Assembly (NCBI GenBank): GCA_022822725.1
Contig: JAJEAN010000007.1
Location: 1,437,045-1,501,044 of the forward strand
Reading direction: 5' to 3'
DNA: 64,000 nucleotides
From: Candidatus Latescibacterota bacterium
GTDB taxonomy: Bacteria > JAAXHH01
The notes beneath the pieces were generated by a model that saw nothing but the letters and a program-made list of their open reading frames with translations, ran no database searches and was not told the origin of the DNA. Made by a program: the position numbers and the translations under genes. Shown here piece after piece: positions 45,793 to 54,828 of this stretch; the stretch's first letter is position 1, and each line of letters starts with the position of its first letter.

Positions 45793-46269
45793 TCACCCGG
45801 TTCGAGCCTGCCGCCGGCGCATCGCCCCGGGCAGCCAGATGAACAGCGTGCCCAGCGAGACACTCCAGACCGAACCCGCGAGAAACGTTCCTCCAGCGAC
45901 CATGCCGCCGTTCAGTATCGTCATGAGCGGCCCCGCACCATCGAGTATCCTGACGGAGTTCGCCGGTGAGAACCGGCCATGCTCCAGGCCGACGTAGAAT
46001 GCGGTCGTATAAGAAACCAGGTTCGGAATGAACCAGACCAGGAACACGACGGCGACCAGCGATCCCGCCACCCGCTGCCAGGGCAGGTGGTCCCATTTGC
46101 CCTTCAGGCCATAATAAAGGTACGCGAGCGGCATCAGGAAGTAGACGCCGATGAACATGGACTGTTCCGGCGCGACGAAATCTAGCAGCAGGCGCGTCGC
46201 CGCGATGATCCAGCCAAAGATCACGAGTCCGCGGATGTCCGACCAGAGTGACGGTTGATCCGATGTCAT
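45793..46269 (-). CDS. Four-helix membrane protein, unknown function
   Basis: No family is recognised. The 158-residue product has four hydrophobic segments (GLVIFGWIIAATRLLLDFV; SMFIGVYFLMPLAYLYYGL; VAGSLVAVVFLVWFIPNLVS; GMVAGGTFLAGSVWSVSLG plus a further short one) and a basic C-terminal tail (MRRRQARTG). I prefer the ATG at 46269 because GGGAGA stands about eight bases before it; the ATG at 46284 would put that element inside the coding sequence. It lies tail-to-tail with the iolE-like gene and shares its direction with rfbC upstream. No functional clue is visible. Confidence 0.6.
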   Translation of the reverse strand: MTSDQPSLWSDIRGLVIFGWIIAATRLLLDFVAPEQSMFIGVYFLMPLAYLYYGLKGKWDHLPWQRVAGSLVAVVFLVWFIPNLVSYTTAFYVGLEHGRFSPANSVRILDGAGPLMTILNGGMVAGGTFLAGSVWSVSLGTLFIWLPGAMRRRQARTG

Positions 46270-46323
46270 TAAAGTTTCTCCCATTGAAAAATCGTATACT
46301 GAAATGGCGATTATGCGGGGTGT

Positions 46324-46953
46324 TCAATACGTAAAGTTCGAGGATCGTTCATCCGCAAGCCAGCCGTTTATTGAGAAGGCGTCCCGGTCCTTCCCGGACA
46401 GGATGACTTCTCCCATGACGATCTCGTCGAATGCGCGCTTCAACGCGGGATCACAAAGCGACCAGTCCAGGTCGGCGGACAGGGGCGAGATGCCGGCCTC
46501 ATTGCCGGGGTTGTACTCCCCGCTGCACAGGTACTCCAGGATGCAGTCGGTCGTGCAGAAGAAGCCGTGGGCGAAACCCGGCGGCACCCAGATCCACTCG
46601 GCGTGGCCGGCGCCGGGATCCTCCGAAATATCCCGTGCGACGATCTTGCCCAGGGTGGGCGAACCCAGGCGGATATCGAGCGCCAGGTCCACGATACGTC
46701 CCCGGACGGCGCGGACCAGCTTTCCCATGTGGGGGTCCCACTGGAAATGGAGGCCTCGGACCACGCCGGCGCGGGAAAAACTCTCGTTGATCTGTAGAAA
46801 CCGGACATCACGAAGAAACGCCGTCTCCGGGTTGCGGGAAAGGTCTCCCAGCCGGTAGGATTCGGTGAAGTATCCCCGGTCATCCCTGAATCGGCCGAAG
46901 CGAATCACTTTCAATTCGGGGATCGCGAGGGATTCCACGGCTTCGATCTTCAA
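46324..46953 (-). CDS. rfbC: dTDP-4-dehydrorhamnose 3,5-epimerase
   Basis: RfbC (RmlC) epimerises dTDP-4-keto-6-deoxyglucose in rhamnose synthesis for cell-surface polysaccharide. The 209-residue cupin contains DDRGYFTESY, the catalytic His in GVVRGLHFQWDPHMGK, VPPGFAHGFFC, and the catalytic Tyr in CSGEYNPGNEAGI. Length is a little above the usual 180-185. No other rhamnose gene (rfbA, B, D) is in the window, so it is isolated. The gene is reverse and diverges from a PhyH-family gene. AAGGAGAAACG is placed well before the ATG. Confidence 0.9.
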   Translation of the reverse strand: MKIEAVESLAIPELKVIRFGRFRDDRGYFTESYRLGDLSRNPETAFLRDVRFLQINESFSRAGVVRGLHFQWDPHMGKLVRAVRGRIVDLALDIRLGSPTLGKIVARDISEDPGAGHAEWIWVPPGFAHGFFCTTDCILEYLCSGEYNPGNEAGISPLSADLDWSLCDPALKRAFDEIVMGEVILSGKDRDAFSINGWLADERSSNFTY

Positions 46954-47129
46954 GCGTTTCTCCTTTCACGAAGGGTCGTGCGCACGCTGAAGATAGGCCG
47001 TTGAGGAAGAGCGGGGCAAGGAGGAAATACCGCGGGGACCGCCGTCGCGCTTGACACCGCCGAACCGTTTCTGTTGATTTTGGTTTATACCATACGCCGC
47101 CCTTTGAACCAACAAGAAAGAAGTCCCGA

Positions 47130-47852
47130 ATGACTATGGATTCCGGTCCCACCCCGGCGGAATGGAAACAGTGGGAGGAAGAGGGTTATCTCGTCTTCGA
47201 GGACGCGATCCGGGGCGAGATGCTGGATCGCCTGCAGAAAGCCTTCGACCACTGGTCCGCCGCCTGCAAGGAAGAGTGGCTCGACAGGATAGCCCGTGGC
47301 GAAGCCGCGGCGACCTTTTACGATATCCCGAACACCCTCGAGAAAGACGATGTGTTTATCGACATTCTCGACCAGCCTCGATACTTCCAGTACGTGAAAG
47401 CGTTCACGGGGGACGACGTGATCGTCATCGGCGAGCAGGTCAGGACCGCCCCGCTCTGGCCCACGAGCTACACGGGTTGGCACCCCGACGTCCCGCACAG
47501 CCACCCGCTCCACATCAAGGTGCAGGTCTACGTGAACGACGTGGAACCCGGCGGGGGTGAATTCGCCTTCGTTCCCGGCAGCCACCGGCCGGACGCGGGA
47601 CCCTATCACCGCGTGAAGAACCTGGCGGCCATGCCCGGCCACAAGCGGTTCGCCGGCAAGGCCGGCACGGCGGTCATGTTCAATACCTACGGCTGGCATG
47701 TAGCCATGGAGAATCACACACGAACGCCGCGCAAATCGATTATCCTCATCTACGAGAAACGCACGCCGGATCGCATCGCCGAGGGCCGGTTCGCATCCAT
47801 TGCGAAATCGTTGGACACCCCGGAGCGACAGCGGATTTTCGGACTGGCCTAG
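47130..47852 (+). CDS. Phytanoyl-CoA dioxygenase (PhyH) family protein
   Basis: This 240-residue Fe(II)/2-oxoglutarate-dependent oxygenase has the jelly-roll pattern. WEEEGYLVFEDAIRGEMLDR begins the fold. The iron motif HxD appears in GWHPDVPHSHPLH, and VEPGGGEFAFVPGSHRPD is typical. The distal histidine lies in YGWHVAMENHT, followed by RTPRKSI with the 2-oxoglutarate-binding Arg. PhyH proteins hydroxylate diverse small molecules in marine heterotrophs, and the substrate is unknown. The amidohydrolase gene starts 13 bases after its stop, so they likely act together. Confidence 0.85.
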   Translation: MTMDSGPTPAEWKQWEEEGYLVFEDAIRGEMLDRLQKAFDHWSAACKEEWLDRIARGEAAATFYDIPNTLEKDDVFIDILDQPRYFQYVKAFTGDDVIVIGEQVRTAPLWPTSYTGWHPDVPHSHPLHIKVQVYVNDVEPGGGEFAFVPGSHRPDAGPYHRVKNLAAMPGHKRFAGKAGTAVMFNTYGWHVAMENHTRTPRKSIILIYEKRTPDRIAEGRFASIAKSLDTPERQRIFGLA

Positions 47853-47865
47853 ACCAGGAGATATC

Positions 47866-48765
47866 ATGCCGCGCATTGATGCCCATGGCCATGTTTTTAC
47901 GAGGGTGTCCCCGGAATTCCCGAGGGAAACGGGCGGGAACACGCCGCCGGACCGGGAAGAAACGGTCGAGAAGCTGATGGCCTACATGGCCTCCAGTGAG
48001 ATCGACCAGGCCATGCTCGTCCAGATGGGCGGCGCAACCCCGGCCCATCACGCTTACGTACTGCACTGCCTCGGGACCTATCCCGACCGGTTCCTGGGCA
48101 TCGGCCTGATCCCCGAGGATGTTCTCCCGTCACCACAGGAGCACATGGACCGGTTGACGGATGGCACGGGCATCGTGGGGTTCCGGCTCGGACTGGTCGG
48201 CGGTCCGAGGGACCCCTTCGAAAAAGCGGACGTCCGTACCTTCCGTACTTACCCGGTTTGGAAACACGCGGCGGAGAAAGACCTCGTGCTCTGGCTGTAT
48301 GTGCGCGCGGCGGACGCACACCTGATTGCCTACCTGGTTGACGCTTTTCCCCAGGTCCGGGTGGTGCTCAACCACATGGGCATCTGTCCCGGAGAAGGCA
48401 AGGGTACCCATGACCGGTGGGGCCGGCCCCAGATCGACACGCCGTCGTATAATCCCGCCTTCCACACCACCATCCGCCTGTGTAAATACGAGAACGTGAC
48501 GGCGAAGCTGTCGGGCCATTACGCTTTCAGCAAGAAACCTTACCCCTATCAGGATCTGGATGGATGGAACAGGGCGCTGCTCACGTCCTTCGGCGCGGAC
48601 CGCATCATGTGGGCGACCGACTTTCCATGGATTTACGAAGAACCGGGATACGACAAGCTGGCGAAACTGGTCGAGGAGTCCATGCCCGATCTTAAGCCCC
48701 ACGAGTACGAGGCGATCATGGGCGGCACGGCCAAGCGGTTCCTGCGCTTTCCGGATCTGAAATGA
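47866..48765 (+). CDS. Amidohydrolase-2 family metal-dependent hydrolase
   Basis: This 299-residue TIM-barrel hydrolase/decarboxylase has the HxH metal motif at the start (MPRIDAHGHVF), a third metal ligand in VVLNHMGICPG, and the catalytic Asp in MWATDFPWIYEEPG. GTAKRFLRFP near the end is typical of the family (isoorotate decarboxylase, 2-pyrone-4,6-dicarboxylate hydrolase and similar). CAGGAG precedes the ATG. It is cotranscribed with the PhyH-type dioxygenase, suggesting a two-step conversion. The substrate is unknown. Confidence 0.83.
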   Translation: MPRIDAHGHVFTRVSPEFPRETGGNTPPDREETVEKLMAYMASSEIDQAMLVQMGGATPAHHAYVLHCLGTYPDRFLGIGLIPEDVLPSPQEHMDRLTDGTGIVGFRLGLVGGPRDPFEKADVRTFRTYPVWKHAAEKDLVLWLYVRAADAHLIAYLVDAFPQVRVVLNHMGICPGEGKGTHDRWGRPQIDTPSYNPAFHTTIRLCKYENVTAKLSGHYAFSKKPYPYQDLDGWNRALLTSFGADRIMWATDFPWIYEEPGYDKLAKLVEESMPDLKPHEYEAIMGGTAKRFLRFPDLK

Positions 48766-48858
48766 TGTCTGGCGCATTCGCACCCGGATTCCTGTATGGT
48801 GCCACAATGGTGATTGAACCTGGAGTTTCATGCGTCCGCGTTCCGATCGGAGACCACA

Positions 48859-49944
48859 ATGAGCGAAAAATATAAAGGTTTACTGACCAGCGCACACATC
48901 CAGGGCCTGGTGCAACGGATGGGAGAAGCGGCCGTCGATTTCACGGCGGTCCTGGCGTCGGATCAGCGGGCGAAAGCGCTCTTTCCCTTCGAAGACGATG
49001 ACGCACGCACTTTCTGGGACTACGTGCCCCTGGCTCGAAAAGGCCTGCCGCTCGGCGAGATGGACCGGGAACAGCGGCGGCGGGTCCTGAAGCTCGTGGC
49101 CTCGGGACTGAGCGACACAGGTTACGCCACCACGACGACCATCATGGGTCTGGAAGCCACGCTGGATGCCCGGGAGGGCTGGTCATCGGGCAACTGGCGG
49201 GATCCTTCCGACTACTACGTCTCCATATTCGGTACGCCTTCGGACAATGATCCCTGGGGATGGAAATTCGAGGGACATCACGTTTCCATCAACTATACCA
49301 TCGCCGGGGGAAGGATCGTCGCGCCCACGCCTTTCTTCTTCGGGGCGAACCCGGCATCGGCCGCGCTCAACGGCGTGAGTGCGTTGCGGCCCCTGGGCAA
49401 CGTGGAAGATCTGGCGCGGGAACTGGTGCGCGCCCTGGACGAGGAACAGCGGCACAGTGCGCTGATCGCATCGGTGCCGCCGGGGGACATCGTCACGGTG
49501 AATCAGCGATATATACGGGAAAGCAGCGAGAAGCCGGACCGGCTGGCCCGGACGGGCGTGCCCTATGACGCGGTACGCTACACGGAAACGCCTCGCGGCC
49601 TTTCCGGGGCAGGCATGAACGACGGACAGCGGGAGATGCTGGAAGCCCTCATCGGCGAGTATATCCACCGTATGCCCGACGCCGTCGCCGAGATCGAATC
49701 CGACCTGTTGAGAAGGCACGGTGTGGGCGACGTCCACCTGGCCTGGGCGGGCGGGCTGGAGGCCCGGCAACCCCACTACTACCGCCTGCAGGGCGGCCGG
49801 TTCCTGGTGGAATACGATAACGTGCAGAACGACGCCAACCACGTGCACACGGTTTGGCGCAACCCGACGAACGATTTCGGCGCGGACCTGCTCGCCCACC
49901 ACTACCACACCGCGCACGACCACAGGGTGGAACACCGGCACTGA
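48859..49944 (+). CDS. DUF3500 family protein
   Basis: This 361-residue protein matches the DUF3500 family, with FPFEDDDARTFWDYVPL near the N-terminus and REQRRRVLKLVASGLSDTGY. The central GHHVSINYTI and APTPFFFGANPA are strong family marks, and VEYDNVQNDANHVHTVWRNP lies near the C-terminus. The His/Asp-rich end (LAHHYHTAHDHRVEHRH) could bind metal. DUF3500 has no established activity. I start at ATG 48859, with CGGAGA upstream. It lies downstream of the PhyH/amidohydrolase pair on the same strand. Confidence 0.85.
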   Translation: MSEKYKGLLTSAHIQGLVQRMGEAAVDFTAVLASDQRAKALFPFEDDDARTFWDYVPLARKGLPLGEMDREQRRRVLKLVASGLSDTGYATTTTIMGLEATLDAREGWSSGNWRDPSDYYVSIFGTPSDNDPWGWKFEGHHVSINYTIAGGRIVAPTPFFFGANPASAALNGVSALRPLGNVEDLARELVRALDEEQRHSALIASVPPGDIVTVNQRYIRESSEKPDRLARTGVPYDAVRYTETPRGLSGAGMNDGQREMLEALIGEYIHRMPDAVAEIESDLLRRHGVGDVHLAWAGGLEARQPHYYRLQGGRFLVEYDNVQNDANHVHTVWRNPTNDFGADLLAHHYHTAHDHRVEHRH

Positions 49945-49995
49945 GCGGTTGGGAATTCCACCGGACGAGACCTGCATATGCCCGAGTGTATCGGC

Positions 49996-50031
49996 CCGGC
50001 GGATCCAGGCGCCCCGGCGGAACCAGGCGCC
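49996..50031. repeat. Tandem repeat, 2 x 18 bp
   Basis: Two 18-bp copies (CCGGCGGATCCAGGCGCC and CCGGCGGAACCAGGCGCC) differ at a single base and are followed by a partial third. They lie between the convergent DUF3500 and D-2-hydroxyacid dehydrogenase genes. Confidence 0.88.
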
Positions 50032-50047
50032 ACGGCGGGGCGAGTAT

Positions 50048-50992
50048 CTAGTATCCCTTGTGCTTGTCGATCACGCTCATTAGCGGCCGGCCGTCCCGGT
50101 AGCGGCGCAGGTTTTCGCAGAACAGGGCCACGCAACGGCCGTCCCGGTTAGGAGAACCCCCGGCGGTATGGGGCGTGATCACCACGTTGTCCATCTTCCA
50201 CAGCGGGTGATCGTCGGGCAGAGGCTCCTGCGGCACCACGTCCAGACCCGCGCCGCCGATCAGATTGCCTTCCAGCGCTTCCAGCAGGGCCGTTTCGTCG
50301 ACGATCCCGCCCCTGGTCACGTTGATCAGCAGTGCATGGTCCGGCATTCGGGCGAAGGCCTCCCGGTCGAACAGCCCCTCGGTTTCCGCCGTCAGCGGCG
50401 CGCAGATGGCCACGACGTCCGACCGTTCCAGTAGCGCATGGAACCGGTCCATGCCCCAGCAGGCTTCCACGTCGGGCGGCACCTCTACGTCCTCCGAGTC
50501 CACGGCGACGACGCGCATGCCGAAGGCGGCCGCCCGCCTGGACAATTCACGGCCGGTTCCCCCCAGTCCCACGATGCCCATGGTCCGGTCCACCAGTTCC
50601 CACGAGGCTTCGCGGATAGGCCAGCGCAGATCCCAGCCCGGATTGCGGATCGCGGTGTGGATTCCCCGGGTCAGCGCGAGCAAAAGCGCCATGCCGTGGT
50701 CGGCCAGGTGCACGCCCACGAAACCCTTCGCGCTGCAGAGCACCACGTCGCTCTCCACCAGTTCGGGATAGAGCAGTCCGTCCACGCCGGCGCCCCAGCT
50801 CTGGATCCAGGCGAGTTTCCTCCTGCGCGCGAAGAGGGCCCGCGTGATCTCGCCGCAGACTACTTCGATCTCCGGCATGACGGCCAGCGCCTCCTCCTCC
50901 GAGTCCACCCTTACCACGCGTACTTTCTCGTCGACCTGGCGGATCTCGTCGACGAGGGATTCGATCAGATTCATCCTCAGCAGGACGTTCAT
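50048..50992 (-). CDS. D-2-hydroxyacid dehydrogenase family protein
   Basis: This 314-residue NAD-dependent dehydrogenase of the phosphoglycerate/D-lactate type has the cofactor motif GIVGLGGTGRELSRRA. Its active-site residues are Arg in NVTRGGIVDE, Glu in DVVPQEPLPDDHPLW, and His in VITPHTAGGSP. The N-terminal substrate domain includes the conserved IQSWGAGVDGLLYP. The substrate is not visible. The gene is on the reverse strand with a thioredoxin-like and an alcohol-dehydrogenase gene upstream in the same direction. Confidence 0.9.
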   Translation of the reverse strand: MNVLLRMNLIESLVDEIRQVDEKVRVVRVDSEEEALAVMPEIEVVCGEITRALFARRRKLAWIQSWGAGVDGLLYPELVESDVVLCSAKGFVGVHLADHGMALLLALTRGIHTAIRNPGWDLRWPIREASWELVDRTMGIVGLGGTGRELSRRAAAFGMRVVAVDSEDVEVPPDVEACWGMDRFHALLERSDVVAICAPLTAETEGLFDREAFARMPDHALLINVTRGGIVDETALLEALEGNLIGGAGLDVVPQEPLPDDHPLWKMDNVVITPHTAGGSPNRDGRCVALFCENLRRYRDGRPLMSVIDKHKGY

Positions 50993-51070
50993 GGCGGCAC
51001 CTCGAGGCAGACGGACATCAGGTTCGTTTCTTGAGATAGGACGCGCAAACCGCTGTAACGGGTCGAACCG

Positions 51071-51673
51071 CTATTCGAGGAGATTGGCGCCGCCGTCGTC
51101 CATCTTCCCGGGCTGGCGCCAGTACCGGTATTGCGGGGTCCATTCTTCTTCGCCGAGACCCGCAAGGCCCAGCAGGCTCCAGACGGAGCAGTACAGGTCG
51201 CCGGGGCCGAATACGCAGCTGTTCTTACGAAGCACCTGGTCGCCCTGCCGTTCGTAGAGCACCGCACCGGGCATGTTCTCCACGCCTTGCATTACCGTCT
51301 GTTCCACGATGTACGCGCCGCCACCGTGGGATGCGAGTCGAAAGCGCCAGTTCCGCGAATTGGCGAAATCACGCTGCAAGGCGGGAGGATCGCTGGACAG
51401 GAGCACGACGGACATGGCGTCCTCGAGATGAGCCAGCATGCCGTTGAACCCGTCCGCCCAGAGCGTACAGTACCGGCAGCCCTGCCCCATGTTGTGGATG
51501 GCCAGCAGACGGTCGCGGCCGGCGAACAGGTCGAGCAGGTCGACCTCGCCGGTCAGGGTGTCGAACCGGTAGTTCGGCACCGGCTGGGGAACACTGCTTC
51601 GCCGCAACTCGTTCAACTTCGCGGTGAGTTCGAATATCTGCCTTTCGAGCGCGACGATGTCATTCTCGGCCAT
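51071..51673 (-). CDS. DUF899/thioredoxin-like fold protein
   Basis: This 200-residue protein has a thioredoxin-like fold of the DUF899 type: a helical start (ALERQIFELTAKLNELRRSS), then the family opening VPNYRFDTLTGEVDLLDLF, and a CxxC centre in GQGCRYCTLWADGFN. These proteins are thought to be redox-linked, without a firm function. I start at ATG 51673, with GAAAGG upstream; the open frame extends 16 codons further. It is on the same strand as, and 34 bases from, the alcohol dehydrogenase stop. Confidence 0.72.
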   Translation of the reverse strand: MAENDIVALERQIFELTAKLNELRRSSVPQPVPNYRFDTLTGEVDLLDLFAGRDRLLAIHNMGQGCRYCTLWADGFNGMLAHLEDAMSVVLLSSDPPALQRDFANSRNWRFRLASHGGGAYIVEQTVMQGVENMPGAVLYERQGDQVLRKNSCVFGPGDLYCSVWSLLGLAGLGEEEWTPQYRYWRQPGKMDDGGANLLE

Positions 51674-51707
51674 GCGTATGCCTTTCGTAAGAAGCGGTCC
51701 AGGATCG

Positions 51708-52748
51708 TCAGAACCGATCAATAACCGTCACGCCGGTCTGGCTGAAACGGCCCATGGCCTCCAGCTCCGCACCGGCCTCCTCGAGGGTGACTGTCTTTCC
51801 GACCAGGCGTCCGGGCTGAAGCACGCCGGACGTGATCATGTGCAGCAGGTCGGCGTACCGGTGGCCCGGCATGCCGTGGCTGCCCACGATTTCGAGTTCT
51901 TTGGCGATTACAGTGTTCATGGGGATCAAGACGTCGGCCTCGTCCGCCAGGGTTAGGCCGATCTGCACGTGACGACCGCGCTTGCGAAGGCTTCGGATGG
52001 AGTTTCGGCTGGTGACCTGGCTTCCCAGGGCATCGATCGAGACGTGGGCGCCTCCGCCCGTCCTTTCCAGGATTTCATCGACCACGTCCGGACTCGACCG
52101 GGCGTTCACCGTCATGCCGGCCCCAAAGTTCCTGGCCAGCTGCAGCCGTTCGTCATCTATATCCACTGCGATCACCTCGGCGCCATGGGCTGCCGCGATC
52201 ATGGTCGCCGACAGGCCCACACCGCCGCATCCGTGGATGGCAACGTAATCACCGCCGGTCACCCGGCCCTGGTCCACCACGCCTCGATATGCCGTCATGA
52301 ACCGGCAACCCAGGCTGGCCGCTTCGACGTAGTCCACTTCATCCGGCAGGCGCACGAGATTCACGTCCGCGTACGGCATGGCCACGTACTGGGCGAAAGC
52401 GCCCCAGCCGGTGAACCCCGGTTGGTATTCATGGTCACAGATATGGTGATTGCCGGCCAGGCACTGCGCACAGGTGCCGCATCCTCCGCAGAAGGGCAAG
52501 GTCACCCGGTCTCCGACCCGCCAGTTATGAACCAGGCCGCCCTTTTCGGCAACCACGCCTGCTATTTCGTGGCCCAGAACGTGGGGCAATCGGATAGAGG
52601 GATCGTGCCCCATCCATCCGTGCCAGTCGCTTCGGCAGATCCCGTTGGCCCGCACCTCGATCACGACGCCGTCGTCGGATGGCACGGGATCGGGAACTTC
52701 CCGTACCTCGAGAGGTGATCCGAAGGCGTCCATTACGGCGGCTTTCAT
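51708..52748 (-). CDS. Zinc-dependent alcohol dehydrogenase family protein
   Basis: This 346-residue medium-chain dehydrogenase has the catalytic zinc region GICRSDWHGWMGHD and HVLGHEIAGVVAEKG. It has the structural zinc Cys cluster CGGCGTCAQCLAG, and the cofactor motif CGGVGLSATMIAAAHGAEVIAV. It oxidises an alcohol or polyol with NAD(P). The start is taken at ATG 52748 (MKAAVMDAFG), typical of the family; a TTG at 52760 is possible. Substrate unknown. Confidence 0.9.
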   Translation of the reverse strand: MKAAVMDAFGSPLEVREVPDPVPSDDGVVIEVRANGICRSDWHGWMGHDPSIRLPHVLGHEIAGVVAEKGGLVHNWRVGDRVTLPFCGGCGTCAQCLAGNHHICDHEYQPGFTGWGAFAQYVAMPYADVNLVRLPDEVDYVEAASLGCRFMTAYRGVVDQGRVTGGDYVAIHGCGGVGLSATMIAAAHGAEVIAVDIDDERLQLARNFGAGMTVNARSSPDVVDEILERTGGGAHVSIDALGSQVTSRNSIRSLRKRGRHVQIGLTLADEADVLIPMNTVIAKELEIVGSHGMPGHRYADLLHMITSGVLQPGRLVGKTVTLEEAGAELEAMGRFSQTGVTVIDRF

Positions 52749-52853
52749 CAGGCTGTCCAATGGCTTGGCCGGCGTTCCAGGGACCGAAGGGCCGCCGGAG
52801 GCACCCGCCTCGTGAAAGGGTGGTCGACTATGGGTTTGGCACGTCGGGCTGTC

Positions 52854-53657
52854 CTAGAGACGCCAGACCACCAGAAACTGGATGGTGTTCTCGTCGTCGT
52901 CGGTGCCGACTTTGTTTCTCCAGTACTGGTATTCGAATCCGAACATCAATTGATTGGGTTCGTCGGCCGCGGCCCGTCCGATGTCCCAGACGAACTGCGG
53001 CTGCGCGAGAATCGATGCGTCATTCCGGCTGCCAAGTTCGTTGGACCGGCTTCCGATATACTCCGCGTGGCCCATGATTGCAAAGGACTGGCTGCCGATT
53101 TCAAACGGTGCGGCCCAGTTGACGTCGAACATGAAACTGTGCCCTTCCTTCGGCGCACCGCTCTTTGCCACGCCGTAATTCTGGTCGATATACGCCGTGA
53201 GATCGGTGTTCAGGAAGAGGAACCCAGGGATATCCCAGGACGCCCGGAACCCCGGCAGGAACTTCAAAACCTTGGCGTCGCCGCCCATGTTGATTCCCGC
53301 GATGATCGCCAGATCGGAAATGAGCCCCAGACTGGCATCGGACTGTTGCATTTTTCCGATACTGAGCGTTGGATACCACTCGGCGTAGAAATCACGGTCG
53401 TTGAATCCGTCCGTCTCCCGGTCGATCACATAGTCAAGAAAGAAGAAACTGTCCCCGAGCTTCCATTGTGAGGCCTGCTGCACGGTGAGCACCAGGGACT
53501 GCACGCTCTTTTGCGCGAAGGGATTTCTCAGCTTCCCCGCCTGCAGGTGGAATTCGGTCTGGGCGAAGGCGGTGGACGACGCGGCGGTCAACGCTACGGT
53601 CAGTAAGGCGATTCGTACGAGACAGGAGACGAGACAGGCGACAGGTGATTTCGACAT
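52854..53657 (-). CDS. Tsx/OmpK-like outer-membrane channel protein
   Basis: This 267-residue exported barrel protein has a signal peptide ending SSTAFAQ, then strands resembling the Tsx/OmpK nucleoside-channel family: DSFFFLDYVIDRETDGFNDR, DFYAEWYPTLSIGKM, and the C-terminal NTIQFLVVWRL, a family-like last strand. Tsx channels let nucleosides through. Here the specificity is not known and the match is by pattern only. It lies on the reverse strand between an alcohol dehydrogenase and a PhyH-type gene. Confidence 0.62.
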   Translation of the reverse strand: MSKSPVACLVSCLVRIALLTVALTAASSTAFAQTEFHLQAGKLRNPFAQKSVQSLVLTVQQASQWKLGDSFFFLDYVIDRETDGFNDRDFYAEWYPTLSIGKMQQSDASLGLISDLAIIAGINMGGDAKVLKFLPGFRASWDIPGFLFLNTDLTAYIDQNYGVAKSGAPKEGHSFMFDVNWAAPFEIGSQSFAIMGHAEYIGSRSNELGSRNDASILAQPQFVWDIGRAAADEPNQLMFGFEYQYWRNKVGTDDDENTIQFLVVWRL

Positions 53658-53784
53658 CCGGGATCTTTCGTTTGAATGGTTGTATTCGGATTTTCCTTGC
53701 CGGGAATTTGCGGCCCGGTTACCAGGAGAGCACGTAGATCAGAAGTCTCTTTCCGCAGGGACAGTTACCTGCTTCGATTTCAAA

Positions 53785-54666
53785 TTACCGTCCATCTCCC
53801 CATCGGTCGGGGTTTATACCGGGCGCTTCGCTCTTCATCCCGCTGGGTTTGTGCGGTTGCTGCCACTCCAGGCCGGTCGTGTTCAGGCTCTTCAGGAAGG
53901 GTCTGGCCTGTGCGTGCGCGGCGGCCACGTCCCCTGGATCCCACTCCTCCATGGGTTGAACGGGTCCGGACCAGGCCGGCCGGTAACCGAACTGGATCAA
54001 TTCTCTCGGTACCGTGTCGCGGTTGGGATGGGTACCGTGAAAGACGTCCTTGGGAATGACCAGGGCCGACCCCGCTTTCGCGCACAGGGTCACCTCCTGG
54101 GGATGAGACTTGTAGCGCACGTAAGGATTGCCATGGGCATGAAAGGACAGGTGCGAACGCGGCAGGACCCGGAACGGCGCCCTATCCGGGGGCAGATCGT
54201 CCAGATAGTACAGCACGCGCACCAGCCGCGGGGAACTGCCCTCGTAGCTGAAAAGGGAGGAGCCGTAGGGCTGGCCGTCCGTATGCATGGAAATGGGCGG
54301 CGAACCGGAAAGGGTCCGCGTGAACAGGCCGCGCGTAAACACGATGTCCGGCCCCATCAGCGCTTCGAGGAACTCGATCATGGGCGGATGCCCGATCAGG
54401 GCGCACATCGCCGGACTGTGCCACTGGGCCTCCAGGCAGTAGGTCTGGCAGTCGCTGTAGTCCTTGCATTCCATGGGCACATCGGCCAGTTCGGTCTTCA
54501 GCCGGGTGATGTGGCCGGCATCGAGCAGGTCCGGAAGAAGCACATAGCCTTCGACTTCAAGGTGACGGATGCACTGGGCCGTCGTGAACGACCCGAAATC
54601 CGTCTCGTCGACGTGCATAAATCCGATCTCTTCCCGGGGATCGATTTGTACCGTGGCGCTTTCCAT
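53785..54666 (-). CDS. Phytanoyl-CoA dioxygenase (PhyH) family protein
   Basis: This 293-residue Fe(II)/2-oxoglutarate oxygenase is the second PhyH-type protein in the window. It has HLEVEGYVLLPDLLDAGHI at the start, the HxD iron motif in ISMHTDGQPYGSS, RAPFRVLPRSHLSFH in the middle, and the distal His/Arg segment VFHGTHPNRDTVPREL. The start ATG at 54666 has AAGGAGCGC upstream; a longer open frame runs to 54822 but lacks family likeness. Substrate unknown; no obvious partner gene overlaps it. Confidence 0.85.
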   Translation of the reverse strand: MESATVQIDPREEIGFMHVDETDFGSFTTAQCIRHLEVEGYVLLPDLLDAGHITRLKTELADVPMECKDYSDCQTYCLEAQWHSPAMCALIGHPPMIEFLEALMGPDIVFTRGLFTRTLSGSPPISMHTDGQPYGSSLFSYEGSSPRLVRVLYYLDDLPPDRAPFRVLPRSHLSFHAHGNPYVRYKSHPQEVTLCAKAGSALVIPKDVFHGTHPNRDTVPRELIQFGYRPAWSGPVQPMEEWDPGDVAAAHAQARPFLKSLNTTGLEWQQPHKPSGMKSEAPGINPDRWGDGR

Positions 54667-54828
54667 GATGCGCTCCTTGATAACCGGCTGCGGTCTAACC
54701 TGAAATCCTGAGGTAACTATACGAACTGCCGGGGCGTTTTCAAGGATTTTCCGCGCGTAAGCCGAGACCGGGGAACTGCCAGGCTGCGTGCTTTGCCTGG
54801 GTGCGAATGTAGTTTCGGACATTCCTGA

